Assembly (NCBI GenBank): GCA_027002875.1
Contig: JALWZC010000024.1
Span: 1 to 37,183 of the forward strand
DNA from: Desulfurococcales archaeon
GTDB lineage: Archaea; Thermoproteota; Thermoprotei_A; Sulfolobales; Desulfurococcaceae
Direction: 5' to 3'
DNA length: 37,183 bases
In this document: piece by piece, positions 6,365-14,580 of the stretch
Position numbering within the stretch: the first letter of the stretch is position 1
How the letters are laid out: the number at the start of each line of letters is the position of its first letter
Program-made: the position numbers and the translations under genes
The notes under the pieces: model-generated
Seen by the model: only the letters and a program-made list of their open reading frames with translations
Database searches by the model: none
What the model was told of the DNA's origin: nothing

Positions 6365-7882
6365 TTGGAGTACTTTGATCCTCGAGAATACGACTTAGCC
6401 GGTAGAATAGCACGTTTAAGAACAAAGCACGGAGTAATAGAGACACCATATCTTTTTCCAGTAATAGATCCTACAAGACAACAACCCTCACTAGAAACAA
6501 TCGATAAACTCGGATTCAACGCAATAATTACAAATGCCTACCTATTCTATAAGAGGAATCGCGGCAGAATAAAGAGTATCCATGAATCATTAAACTGGAA
6601 ACACCCAGTAATGACTGATTCCGGCGGATACCAAGTCCTAGTATACGGCGGTGTAGAAATAGATAATAAGACGATCGTAAACTACGAGAAAAAGATCGGT
6701 GTGGATATAGGAGTAATACTAGACATACCAACAGGTACGAGGATGGAATTCGGAGAAGCATGGAAAGCTGTACAGACGACTTTTGATAGAGCAGTAGAAG
6801 CCCTACCAGTCATTATGGATTCGGATCAATTATGGGTACTCCCAATACAGGGGGCACCCTACAAGGAGCTAGTCAAGTATTCTAGTATAAGGGCTTGGAG
6901 ATACCCATACCACATACACGCATTCGGCTCACCCACAGTTTTTCTGGAAAGATACGATTATAGTAAGATCGTAGAACTAGTTGCTACGGCTAGACTATAT
7001 TTACCCCCCCACAAACCACTCCATGTATTTGGCGTAGGGCATCCAATGATATTACCCTTCCTAGTAGCGCTAGGAGGAGACTTATTCGATTCTGCAAGCT
7101 ACATACTATACGCTAGAGATGACAGATATATGACTGAAACAGGGACTAAAAGAATTGATGAATTGAGCTACCTACCTTGCAACTGCCCAGTCTGCAGCAA
7201 ATACACTGCTAGAGAAATACAAAAACTATCCAGAGAAGAAAGAGTAAAACTCTTATCTTTACACAATCTCTACATTCTAAGAAAGGAGCTATTAAATACT
7301 AAACAAGCAATTAAAGAAGGTAGGCTATGGGAGTACTTAGAATATAAGAGTAAAGCCCATCCAACGCTTCGGAAAGCTTTTGAAACCGTAAAGAAATACC
7401 TTGATCTAATAAACAAGTATAATCCCCTAACTAAGGGTTCACCCTACGCAATGTTCCTAATAGATGTCGATAGCCTGTATAATCCTAGACTAGTAAGCAT
7501 ACGACACAATACGCTGAGCAACATATTGACTAGTTACAAAGGAAAATATGTAGAACTATATCCCGCACTATACAAACCATATAATCAGCAGGAATGGATA
7601 AGCAATAAAATGAGTAAAGGAAACATCCTACTATACCATCCCTACCTTGGAATATTCCCGCCAGAACTATCAAACACTTATCCATACTTCCAACACGAGG
7701 AATCGATCAATATAGTATTTATGGAAAAATACTCAGAGAAAATCATAAGCGAAATAATGATCATTAAACCCAAAGCAATTACAATACATTATGTGAGAAA
7801 CACTTGGAGCGAACACATAGCTAAGATACTGGAAGAAAAACTTAAGAAAACAATAGATGTAAAAATAGTAGAGATTACCTAA
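6365..7882 (+). CDS. tgtA: tRNA-guanine(15) transglycosylase (archaeosine synthesis), lacking a PUA domain
   Basis: The enzyme swaps guanine 15 in the tRNA D-loop for preQ0, the first step of archaeosine formation. The active-site Asp region TDSGGYQVLVYG is at residues 84-95, the second Asp (FDSASYILYARD) near 242, and the zinc site has Cys at 272, 274 and 277 plus a downstream His. The protein is 505 residues. Full archaeal TgtA is typically about 640 residues and ends in a PUA domain, which is absent here. A stand-alone PUA protein is encoded at 8659-9156 and could supply it. Start is TTG at 6365, 8 bp after the Lsm stop; no better ATG precedes EYFDPREYDLAGR. Confidence 0.93.
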   Translation: MEYFDPREYDLAGRIARLRTKHGVIETPYLFPVIDPTRQQPSLETIDKLGFNAIITNAYLFYKRNRGRIKSIHESLNWKHPVMTDSGGYQVLVYGGVEIDNKTIVNYEKKIGVDIGVILDIPTGTRMEFGEAWKAVQTTFDRAVEALPVIMDSDQLWVLPIQGAPYKELVKYSSIRAWRYPYHIHAFGSPTVFLERYDYSKIVELVATARLYLPPHKPLHVFGVGHPMILPFLVALGGDLFDSASYILYARDDRYMTETGTKRIDELSYLPCNCPVCSKYTAREIQKLSREERVKLLSLHNLYILRKELLNTKQAIKEGRLWEYLEYKSKAHPTLRKAFETVKKYLDLINKYNPLTKGSPYAMFLIDVDSLYNPRLVSIRHNTLSNILTSYKGKYVELYPALYKPYNQQEWISNKMSKGNILLYHPYLGIFPPELSNTYPYFQHEESINIVFMEKYSEKIISEIMIIKPKAITIHYVRNTWSEHIAKILEEKLKKTIDVKIVEIT

Positions 7883-7896
7883 CAAGCATTATCATG

Positions 7897-8652
7897 CTAA
7901 ATATACATTTGATGCCCTGGTTTCTCAGATGAAACCTCTCCTTCCAAGGCTTTCATTATTTCCTCCCGCTTCTTTTCGACCTGCTCTATGATCTTTATCT
8001 CCTCGGCTAATTTATCAGTTTTAATCTTAACACCCAGCATTTCAGATATCACTTCAACAGCAACCATTGTAGCTTTAGGATCTGGACGGTATAGTTCTGC
8101 ATAGGAGAAAATAGCTACTCCCGGTATGCGGTAAGCGTTCATAAACATTATAGTTAAAGCCAGTGGGCCTATAACGTGTTTTTCCTCTAGAAGGGGTGCG
8201 TTTAGTTTCCTTTCTGTTTTTCCTATCGGTATCCACCTATATTTTTCATCCTCGCTCTCCTTTATAGCCGGGTCTAAGCCTCCAACAAGTATTGTCTCTA
8301 TTACTCCCAGCTCCGACGCTAGTTTACCGAGGAACTCCGCAAAATTCGTCCTCTCCCTTACGTGTGGTATTCCATGATTTACAAGCACTAATAGTTTCTT
8401 ACCATTAATTTCTCCATAGTAAAGCTCGAAGGGATAAATTATCCCTATACCTCGTTTGAAGAATGTTGCTTCAGGAAAGTACTGTGTACGTATAAACCCG
8501 ATCCTTTTAAGCCCTAACTCTATGGCTAAGTGACGGCTTGTCAGGTAACCAACCATTCCAAAGCCTTGATATCCCGTTATGAATGTTGAGCCTCTAAGTT
8601 CCTCCTTATTTATCTCGTCGAGTGTGAAGAGCCTAATCCTCCGAGTAACCAT
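7897..8652 (-). CDS. PAC2-family proteasome assembly chaperone homologue
   Basis: The 251-residue protein has the PAC2 fold signatures: GSTFITGYQGFGMVGYLTSRH near the N-terminus, the YFPEATFFKRGI segment, GVIETILVGGLD, and a C-terminal helical tail. Family members include the archaeal proteasome assembly chaperones PbaA/PbaB, which bind alpha subunits or 20S surfaces. It is the last gene of an operon headed by PAN (PAN, PUA, PAC2; gaps of 7 and 6 bp), which supports a proteasome-linked role. Whether it is PbaA-like or PbaB-like cannot be decided. The C-terminus (GHQMYI) has no clear HbYX motif. Confidence 0.82.
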   Translation of the reverse strand: MVTRRIRLFTLDEINKEELRGSTFITGYQGFGMVGYLTSRHLAIELGLKRIGFIRTQYFPEATFFKRGIGIIYPFELYYGEINGKKLLVLVNHGIPHVRERTNFAEFLGKLASELGVIETILVGGLDPAIKESEDEKYRWIPIGKTERKLNAPLLEEKHVIGPLALTIMFMNAYRIPGVAIFSYAELYRPDPKATMVAVEVISEMLGVKIKTDKLAEEIKIIEQVEKKREEIMKALEGEVSSEKPGHQMYI

Positions 8653-8658
8653 GAGTTT

Positions 8659-9156
8659 TCAATCCTCAAGTACTCCTTCCCGTATTCTTAATGCTTCACC
8701 CCGTTTATAATATGTTACCACCCATCCAGGCTTCACCGCCTTCCCAACACCTAAGAGTTCACCAGTCTTACTGTTAACAGCTAATACTTCATCACCCGGC
8801 CGGATAGCCGGATCGGCATAGACTACGTGTTTTGAAAAAACATTACCCCCTTCCATAATATATGGAGCATACTTGGGGTTAACATAGATTCTTAGATAGG
8901 GGTGTGGGAGAAGCTTGTTTAATACATATCCACTAGCCTTGTGGAGAAGTAGCCGATAATCACTAGCTCTAATAGACAGGTATATTGCACCATTACGTTC
9001 AAGATACCTTATCTTCCCGGTAGAAGGACTAATAGCAACAAGTACATCCTCCGGTATAAATTCCTCCCCAACACCCCTAAACTGGAAGCGAGCTAGGACT
9101 CGTAGCTCCACTAGTTCATGTGGGAGAGGAGGGCGTTTAATCAAAAATGACACCAT
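8659..9156 (-). CDS. stand-alone PUA-domain RNA-binding protein
   Basis: In this 165-residue protein the last ~80 residues form a PUA domain: HVVYADPAIRPGDEVLAVNS, then TGELLGVGKAVKPGWVV. The N-terminal ~80 residues have the small alpha/beta pre-PUA look seen in archaeosine transglycosylase C-terminal regions. PUA domains bind the acceptor stem and CCA end of tRNA in TgtA. Because the nearby TgtA lacks this module, this protein may be its detached C-terminal part. Other options are a general RNA-binding protein, or a translation factor similar to MCT-1. It lies between PAN and PAC2 in one operon. Confidence 0.75.
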   Translation of the reverse strand: MVSFLIKRPPLPHELVELRVLARFQFRGVGEEFIPEDVLVAISPSTGKIRYLERNGAIYLSIRASDYRLLLHKASGYVLNKLLPHPYLRIYVNPKYAPYIMEGGNVFSKHVVYADPAIRPGDEVLAVNSKTGELLGVGKAVKPGWVVTYYKRGEALRIREGVLED

Positions 9157-9163
9157 GTATTAA

Positions 9164-10369
9164 CTACTGGAATATACTGGATCTATGCTTAGGCCTCCTA
9201 CTCGATAATACGGATAAGTTGCTATCACGTATTTCCTTCTTCGACATAATCTTCTTAACAGCTTGCAGGAAATCATCCATTAACACTATCCTCCTACCAT
9301 TCCTTAACGCGTAGTAGCCAGCCTCGGTAACGATAGCCTTAATCTCAGCACCTGTTGCACCATCAGTTAAACGCGCCAGTTCCTCAATGTCAACATCGTC
9401 AGCTAGCTTCATCCTACGAGTATGTACGTGGAATATTTCTATGCGAGACTCCAGATCTGGTAGCGGTACTTCGATTAAACGATCAAATCTGCCGGGCCTC
9501 AGAATAGCTGGGTCGAGGATATCGATCCGATTCGTAGCCGCAATAATCTTTACATTATCAAGGGGTTTAAAACCATCTATCTCCGCTAACAATTGCATAA
9601 GGGTTCTCTGAACCTCTCTCTCACCACTAGTACCAATATCCAGCCTCCTAGCAGCTATAGCATCGATCTCGTCAATGAATACTATCGATGGGGCCTTCTT
9701 CCTAGCCAGACGAAACACTTCCCTAACAATCCTCGCACCCTCACCAATGAATTTCTGAACTAACTCGCTTCCAACAATACTTATAAAAGTAGCACCCGCT
9801 TCATGGGCAACAGCTTTTGCAAGCAGCGTTTTACCACAACCAGGCGGGCCATAGAGCAAGACCCCCTTAGGTGGTTCAATACCTATCTCTTCAAACATTT
9901 CAGGATGCTTTAACGGTAGCTCTACAACTTCTTTAAGCTCCATAATTTGCTCCTTCAAACCACCAATATCGCTAAAGGATACATTCGGCCTCTCAATAAC
10001 CTCCATAGTCTTTACGTAGGGGTCTTCATACTCCGGCAATACTTCAACAATTGCTGAGCCCTTAGTATTTAGTAGGACGTGTTGACCTATACGTATCAAG
10101 TCGCGTGGGACTCTATCTAATACATCTACAACTAGGTTGGGCCCAGTACTACTCTTAACTAACACCCTCCCATCTCTTAGCACATCTATAATAGTAGCCT
10201 CAATTAATGGTGGAGATATTAGTTTTTCAACCTGCGACTTATAATATTGTAGTTGAACCATTAACTTACGGTTCTCATCTTCAAGTCTACGTATACGGTG
10301 CTTTAAGTACTCGATGTGATGCCTATAATTTATATCAACATCGAAGGGCTCATCTACATCGCTACTCAT
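9164..10369 (-). CDS. pan: proteasome-activating nucleotidase PAN
   Basis: This is the AAA+ hexamer that unfolds substrates and feeds them to the 20S proteasome. From the ATG it has 401 residues: coiled coil about 17-50, OB domain about 55-110, Walker A GPPGCGKT (174-181), Walker [15 protein letters not shown], and the pore-loop and second region of homology ending [20 protein letters not shown]. The C-terminus is SSIFQ, a hydrophobic-Phe-X variant of the HbYX tail that docks and opens the 20S gate. I chose ATG at 10369 because GAGGGG lies 7 nt upstream; an in-frame GTG at 10384 is also possible. It heads the PAN-PUA-PAC2 operon. Confidence 0.96.
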   Translation of the reverse strand: MSSDVDEPFDVDINYRHHIEYLKHRIRRLEDENRKLMVQLQYYKSQVEKLISPPLIEATIIDVLRDGRVLVKSSTGPNLVVDVLDRVPRDLIRIGQHVLLNTKGSAIVEVLPEYEDPYVKTMEVIERPNVSFSDIGGLKEQIMELKEVVELPLKHPEMFEEIGIEPPKGVLLYGPPGCGKTLLAKAVAHEAGATFISIVGSELVQKFIGEGARIVREVFRLARKKAPSIVFIDEIDAIAARRLDIGTSGEREVQRTLMQLLAEIDGFKPLDNVKIIAATNRIDILDPAILRPGRFDRLIEVPLPDLESRIEIFHVHTRRMKLADDVDIEELARLTDGATGAEIKAIVTEAGYYALRNGRRIVLMDDFLQAVKKIMSKKEIRDSNLSVLSSRRPKHRSSIFQ

Positions 10370-10462
10370 ATCTCTACCCCTCACCTAGAATATAATTGAA
10401 TATAACAACCCCTAAAAACCATAGTATATCATAACACATACAACCCGGCGAGGAGGAGCTTA

Positions 10463-10978
10463 ATGAAATCAGAGGTATGCTACTGTGAAATCTGTGGAAG
10501 ACCAGTATACGATCCAAGGATGTGTAGGACAGTAGTTGTTGAAGGGGTAGAGTTAAGAGTATGCCCAGACTGTTACCGTAGACTAGTAAAACAAGGAAAG
10601 GTTAAAGAAACACAAATCACTAGAATCCATAGAAAAACAACACAAACTAAGAAATGGACAAAGACGAGGATAAGCCGCAGAATACTGGAAGAAGAATATG
10701 AGATCGTAGAAGACTATGCAGAACGTATCAGAAGGGCAAGGCAGAGAATGGGATGGAGCCAAGCCATCTTAGCACAAAAAGTAAGGGAAAAGGAAAATGT
10801 TATAAAGAGGATAGAAGCAGGCAGATTAAAGCCAAGCATAGAGCTAGCTAGACGATTAGAGAGAGTATTAGGAATCACGCTACTAGAACCCATCGTGGAG
10901 GAATCATCGACAAAAATAGAAGGAGGAGAAGAAGACTATTACACAATTGGCGACTTCGTGCGTTTCAAGAAGAAATAA
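10463..10978 (+). CDS. multiprotein bridging factor 1 homologue (aMBF1)
   Basis: The 171-residue protein has an N-terminal zinc ribbon (Cys 6, 8, 11, 21, 34, 37 region) and a C-terminal Cro/C1-type helix-turn-helix. The HTH lies in AERIRRARQRMGWSQAILAQ and KVREKENVIKRIEAGRLKPS. Archaeal MBF1 associates with the ribosome and is linked to translation fidelity rather than classical coactivation. The ATG is preceded by a strong GAGGAGGAG Shine-Dalgarno. It is the first gene of a plus-strand series with HflX, aTrm56 and TFE, and its promoter region is shared divergently with PAN. Confidence 0.92.
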   Translation: MKSEVCYCEICGRPVYDPRMCRTVVVEGVELRVCPDCYRRLVKQGKVKETQITRIHRKTTQTKKWTKTRISRRILEEEYEIVEDYAERIRRARQRMGWSQAILAQKVREKENVIKRIEAGRLKPSIELARRLERVLGITLLEPIVEESSTKIEGGEEDYYTIGDFVRFKKK

Positions 10979-11004
10979 TACTTATAATAGGGTATGATCT
11001 AGAA

Positions 11005-12117
11005 ATGCATAGTAATATTAGGGTTGTAGTAATACTACCACATAAATATATCAACTATATGGACGAAGAATTAAGCCTAGTCAAAACTTTATACAAAGAA
11101 ATAGTAGAGGTCTATACTATCAGAAGACCCAACCCTAAATACTATATCACGATACCAGTTCTAGACGAGATCAAGCTACTCGAAGATATAGATAAGATAA
11201 TAATAATGGATAGATTAAAGCCTAGACAGATAATCAACCTCTATCGAGAACTCAGTATCGAAGTATTAGACCGGATACTACTAATACTGGAGATATTTGC
11301 TGAACATGCTGGAAGCAGAGAGGCCAAGCTACAAATAGAATTAGCCCGGCTAAAACATCAATACCCACTAGTAAAAGAAGCAATAAGGGTTATGAAATTA
11401 GGAGAATTACACGGATTCCTAGGAGCAGGCAGGTATGGTTACGAGAGATACTATCTAATGCTAAAGGAAAGAGAAGCGAGGATTAGGAGGGGAATAGAAA
11501 AACTACGGAAAATACGAAGCGTACGTAGACAAAGAAGGAGAAGAGAGGAAGCTATACACGTATCCCTCGTAGGATATACTTGTGCCGGTAAGACTACACT
11601 ATTCAATAAGATCACCGGGCTAGGTAAACCCGTAGGACCAGAACCATTTACAACACTCCAACCAAAAACTAGTGCAATAATGTATAGAGGAGTCAAAATA
11701 TATTTTACAGATACGGTAGGCTTTATAAGGGATCTTCCACCGGAGATCATTGAAGCCTTCTATGCAACCCTCGAAGAAATAAAGTACTCGGATATAATCG
11801 TAGACGTTATAGATGCATCTAAGCCTGTACGAGATGTACTAGTTGAATTATCCGAGGCATTAAATGTTTTCAGCGAGATAGGGGTTCATGGTAAAAAAAT
11901 AATAATAGCGTTAAATAAAATAGACTTAGTAAACAATGATCATTTGATCACAGTTATTAACAATATAAACAGGTCGATCAATCTCAATGAAATAGTACCT
12001 ATATCAGCAGTTAATGGACTAAACATTGATAAACTTCTAGACTACATAGCCGCGGTGTACAAGAGTGGCGGAGAAAATATACGTTTTAAGGTATGGGCAC
12101 AGGCCACAGAGGGATAA
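11005..12117 (+). CDS. HflX-family ribosome-associated GTPase
   Basis: In this 370-residue protein the N-terminal HflX domain and coiled linker (RKIRSVRRQRRRREEA) lead into a GTPase domain with G1 GYTCAGKT (about 190-197), a threonine-containing G2, G3 DTVGFIRDLP, G4 NKID and G5 ISAVNG. HflX binds the large subunit and can split stalled ribosomes. The archaeal type has a short C-terminus, as here. It lies 26 bp after MBF1, and its 3' end overlaps aTrm56 by 53 nt in another frame, implying translational coupling. Confidence 0.93.
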   Translation: MHSNIRVVVILPHKYINYMDEELSLVKTLYKEIVEVYTIRRPNPKYYITIPVLDEIKLLEDIDKIIIMDRLKPRQIINLYRELSIEVLDRILLILEIFAEHAGSREAKLQIELARLKHQYPLVKEAIRVMKLGELHGFLGAGRYGYERYYLMLKEREARIRRGIEKLRKIRSVRRQRRRREEAIHVSLVGYTCAGKTTLFNKITGLGKPVGPEPFTTLQPKTSAIMYRGVKIYFTDTVGFIRDLPPEIIEAFYATLEEIKYSDIIVDVIDASKPVRDVLVELSEALNVFSEIGVHGKKIIIALNKIDLVNNDHLITVINNINRSINLNEIVPISAVNGLNIDKLLDYIAAVYKSGGENIRFKVWAQATEG

Positions 12118-12640
12118 GAGGATAACGAGTCACGTAGCCCTGGTAGCTAGGGCTTTTGGTGCAAACGGCTTCATACTCGGAGATATAATCGATGAAAAAA
12201 TCCTCAAAACTATTAGGAAAGTAGAAGAAAGATGGGGTGGGCATCTGCATGTTGAAATGGGGGTCAACTCGGAGAAATACGTGCTAAACTGGAAGAAGAA
12301 TGGTGGACTGGTTATTCACTTAACAATGTATGGACTCCACATCGACAATGTGATCGATGAGATAAGGGAACAAGGTAGAAACAAAGACCTACTTATAATT
12401 GTTGGAGCTGAAAAAGTACCCCCATTCTTCTATGAAGAAGCAGACTATAATGTAGCTATCGGACACCAGCCACACTCCGAAGTAGCAGCGCTCGCTGTAT
12501 TCCTCGATAGATACTATAATGGTAGAGAACTACATATAACATTCCCAGATGCAAAGATTATAATAGTACCATCTAGAAAAGGGAAGAAGGTGAAAGTAAT
12601 TGCCGAGAAGAAAGAAGTCGGAGAAGAAGGAAAAGCCTAA
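12065..12640 (+). CDS. tRNA (cytidine-56-2'-O)-methyltransferase aTrm56
   Basis: This is the SPOUT-class enzyme that methylates C56 in the T-loop of archaeal tRNA. Start GTG 12065 yields (V)AEKIYVLRYGHRPQRDKR, the conserved N-terminus; the trefoil-knot SAM site contains LLIIVGAEKVPPFFYEEADY and the following AIGHQPHSEVAALAVFLDR. Length (191) is typical. The first 53 nt overlap HflX, and the overlap must be real because the conserved RYGHRP motif lies in it. It also overlaps the TFE start by 41 nt. A chain of overlaps suggests one polycistronic mRNA. Confidence 0.94.
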   Translation: MAEKIYVLRYGHRPQRDKRITSHVALVARAFGANGFILGDIIDEKILKTIRKVEERWGGHLHVEMGVNSEKYVLNWKKNGGLVIHLTMYGLHIDNVIDEIREQGRNKDLLIIVGAEKVPPFFYEEADYNVAIGHQPHSEVAALAVFLDRYYNGRELHITFPDAKIIIVPSRKGKKVKVIAEKKEVGEEGKA

Positions 12641-13160
12641 AGTAAAGATTGAAGGCAACGTTAAAGTACTTGTAGACCTCGTAGGCAAGATGTACGGCGA
12701 TAAAGCCAGGAAGCTACTCGAGATAATAATAACGTCCCCCGAGCCTATAGGGGAAGATGCTATTGGTAAATTAATAGGTATAAAGACAAATGAAGCACGG
12801 CGCATTATTCAGAAATTAGCTGATGAATCAATAATAAGATTCAAAAGGATAAAACGTGGAGATAAAGGTATACATGCATGGTTCCTAAACGAAGACCAGG
12901 TTGAAGGCATATTATTAACTAGGCTGAAAAAGACTAGGGAAAAACTATTGACACGCTTAAACTTCTTGAAGGAACACACAATAATGGTTTGCCCACGGTG
13001 TGGTAGGAGATATACTTTTGAGGAAGCAATGAATAACGACTTTAGATGTATTGATGATGGTGAGCTCCTCGAAGAATATGATCCTAGTGATGAGATCAGA
13101 TTCCTCGAGGAAAAGATCAAGGAGATCGACGAGGATCTGAGAAAGTTCGGTGTATTATAA
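12600..13160 (+). CDS. tfe: transcription initiation factor TFE, alpha subunit
   Basis: The 186-residue protein has a basic Lys-rich N-terminus, a winged-helix domain (about 17-95; ARKLLEIIITSPEPIGEDAI, then LIGIKTNEARRIIQKL) and a zinc ribbon (VCPRCGRRYTFEEAM plus C149). It ends in an acidic helical tail. TFE-alpha helps open promoters and contacts the RNAP clamp and stalk. Start TTG at 12600 inside the aTrm56 reading frame; an internal start would cut the basic N-terminal segment. No TFE-beta gene is in the window. Confidence 0.93.
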   Translation: MPRRKKSEKKEKPKVKIEGNVKVLVDLVGKMYGDKARKLLEIIITSPEPIGEDAIGKLIGIKTNEARRIIQKLADESIIRFKRIKRGDKGIHAWFLNEDQVEGILLTRLKKTREKLLTRLNFLKEHTIMVCPRCGRRYTFEEAMNNDFRCIDDGELLEEYDPSDEIRFLEEKIKEIDEDLRKFGVL

Positions 13161-13162
13161 TC

Positions 13163-14140
13163 TTGAAACAGATATATAGATTTATAGATTTATTCTCCGG
13201 TGCAGGCGGATTCGCCGAAGGCTTTACACTAACTGGGAGATTTAAACCCCTTCTGGGAATCGATAATTTCCGCCCAGCCGCTCTTAGCTATATAGCGAAT
13301 TTCCCCTATTCTCACTACCTAATGGAGGATATTAAACACGTTAGTGTCGATGATATACTGGGCGTTATCGGGAGGGACTCATACGACATTGTTATTGGAA
13401 GCCCGCCATGCGAACCATTTACCGGCGCGAATCCTAGGAGAAGGAAAAACCCTATCGATCGATTATATAATGATCCTATGGGACAGTTAACCCTACACTT
13501 TATAAGGATAATTTCTGGGCTAAAACCCCGTATATTTGTAATGGAAAACGTACCAGCTATTATGGATAACGGATTAAAAAATGCATTGATAACTGAGTTT
13601 AAACGAGCCGGTTACCAGAAAATATATTTCAATAAGCTTCGAGCTGAAGACTATGGTACACCAAGCCATAGATTAAGAGTATTTATCTCAAACGTTAAAA
13701 TTAACCCAAAACCCTATAAGCACAAGCTAAGAGTAAGGGACGCCCTCAAAAACCTGCCCCCACCTGGGGATTTCCCTCCAAATCATGAATCTCCGCCGCC
13801 TCTACCACTACGTAAATTGAAAAGGGCGTCTAGGCTAAGATGGGGTGAGGCGATGATATATTATGAGGGGGCTCGTGGTAGGAGGCTTCCAAACCTTATA
13901 AGGCTTAACCCTGACAAGATCGCGCCGACCGTCCTGGGAAGCTCGAGATTCATTCATCCGTGGGAGAATAGGTTTCTAACTGTCCGCGAACAGGCTAGGC
14001 TCATGGGTTTCCCAGATCAATTCGTATTTTACGGCGGTAGGGATGAACAATACAATCAAGTCGGCGAAGCAGTCCCCGTCCCCCTAGCTAGGGCTATAGC
14101 TTTATTCCTAGTAGATAAAATGGATAGTGGAGAGGTGTGA
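13163..14140 (+). CDS. DNA (cytosine-5) methyltransferase
   Basis: All core C5-methyltransferase motifs are present in 325 residues. Motif I is DLFSGAGGFAEG (about 9-20), motif IV GSPPCEPF with catalytic Cys83, motif VI MENVP and motif VIII SHRLRVFISN. A short target-recognition region about 190-260 follows, then motif IX REQARLMGFPDQF and motif X NQVGEAVPVPLARA. It starts at TTG 13163, two bases after the TFE stop, and its GTGA end overlaps the next gene by 4 nt, so it is embedded in a housekeeping operon. No restriction endonuclease is adjacent, so it is an orphan methyltransferase. Being C5-type is notable in a likely hyperthermophile. An RNA (Dnmt2-type) role is not supported by motif IV. 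Confidence 0.9.
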   Translation: MKQIYRFIDLFSGAGGFAEGFTLTGRFKPLLGIDNFRPAALSYIANFPYSHYLMEDIKHVSVDDILGVIGRDSYDIVIGSPPCEPFTGANPRRRKNPIDRLYNDPMGQLTLHFIRIISGLKPRIFVMENVPAIMDNGLKNALITEFKRAGYQKIYFNKLRAEDYGTPSHRLRVFISNVKINPKPYKHKLRVRDALKNLPPPGDFPPNHESPPPLPLRKLKRASRLRWGEAMIYYEGARGRRLPNLIRLNPDKIAPTVLGSSRFIHPWENRFLTVREQARLMGFPDQFVFYGGRDEQYNQVGEAVPVPLARAIALFLVDKMDSGEV

Positions 14141-14574
14141 GCGGAATGTATATCGGTCTCTATGGATCCTCGAGTGTTCAAAGAATTATGGATTTTGTGA
14201 AAACAGTTTATAACTTTGGAAAAGCAACGCCAGTCATAATTAAGCCCGTCGGTGCCGCGGCACAGATCGGTGTTCCCGAAGCCTATAAGCTATCATATAA
14301 GCTTGGAAAACCACTAATAGTACTACCGAGTATCAACGACCTAGTAGAGATCTTTAAACCTTCTAAAACCTACTATATTAGCGGTAAAGGCGTACCTCTA
14401 GACCCGGCTGAGCTAAGCACTGATACAGCAATAGTACTGCCCGGCGGTGAAATGGAGCCTGGTAAGGATGAAATGGTTAATGTGGAAAAAGCATCTATAA
14501 TAGGGGTTCCACCCGGATTACCGGGCAGTGTCTTAGCCGGGATAATACTTTATCGTAGATGTAGTAAAGCCTAG
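14137..14574 (+). CDS. SPOUT/SpoU-like family protein (archaeal, COG4080-type)
   Basis: The 145-residue alpha/beta protein has IVLPGGEMEPGKDEMVNVEK and then SIIGVPPGLPGSVLAGIILY. This resembles the knotted SAM-binding C-terminus of SPOUT methyltransferases and the archaeal group sometimes annotated as RecB-family nuclease or SpoU-like methylase. No nuclease motif is visible. Substrate unknown; an RNA methyltransferase role is inferred. Start GTG 14137 overlaps the methyltransferase stop by GTGA; ATG 14146 is an alternative. It is the last gene of the MBF1-to-SPOUT series, convergent with the aldo/keto reductase. Confidence 0.65.
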   Translation: MSGMYIGLYGSSSVQRIMDFVKTVYNFGKATPVIIKPVGAAAQIGVPEAYKLSYKLGKPLIVLPSINDLVEIFKPSKTYYISGKGVPLDPAELSTDTAIVLPGGEMEPGKDEMVNVEKASIIGVPPGLPGSVLAGIILYRRCSKA

Positions 14575-14580
14575 TTTATT

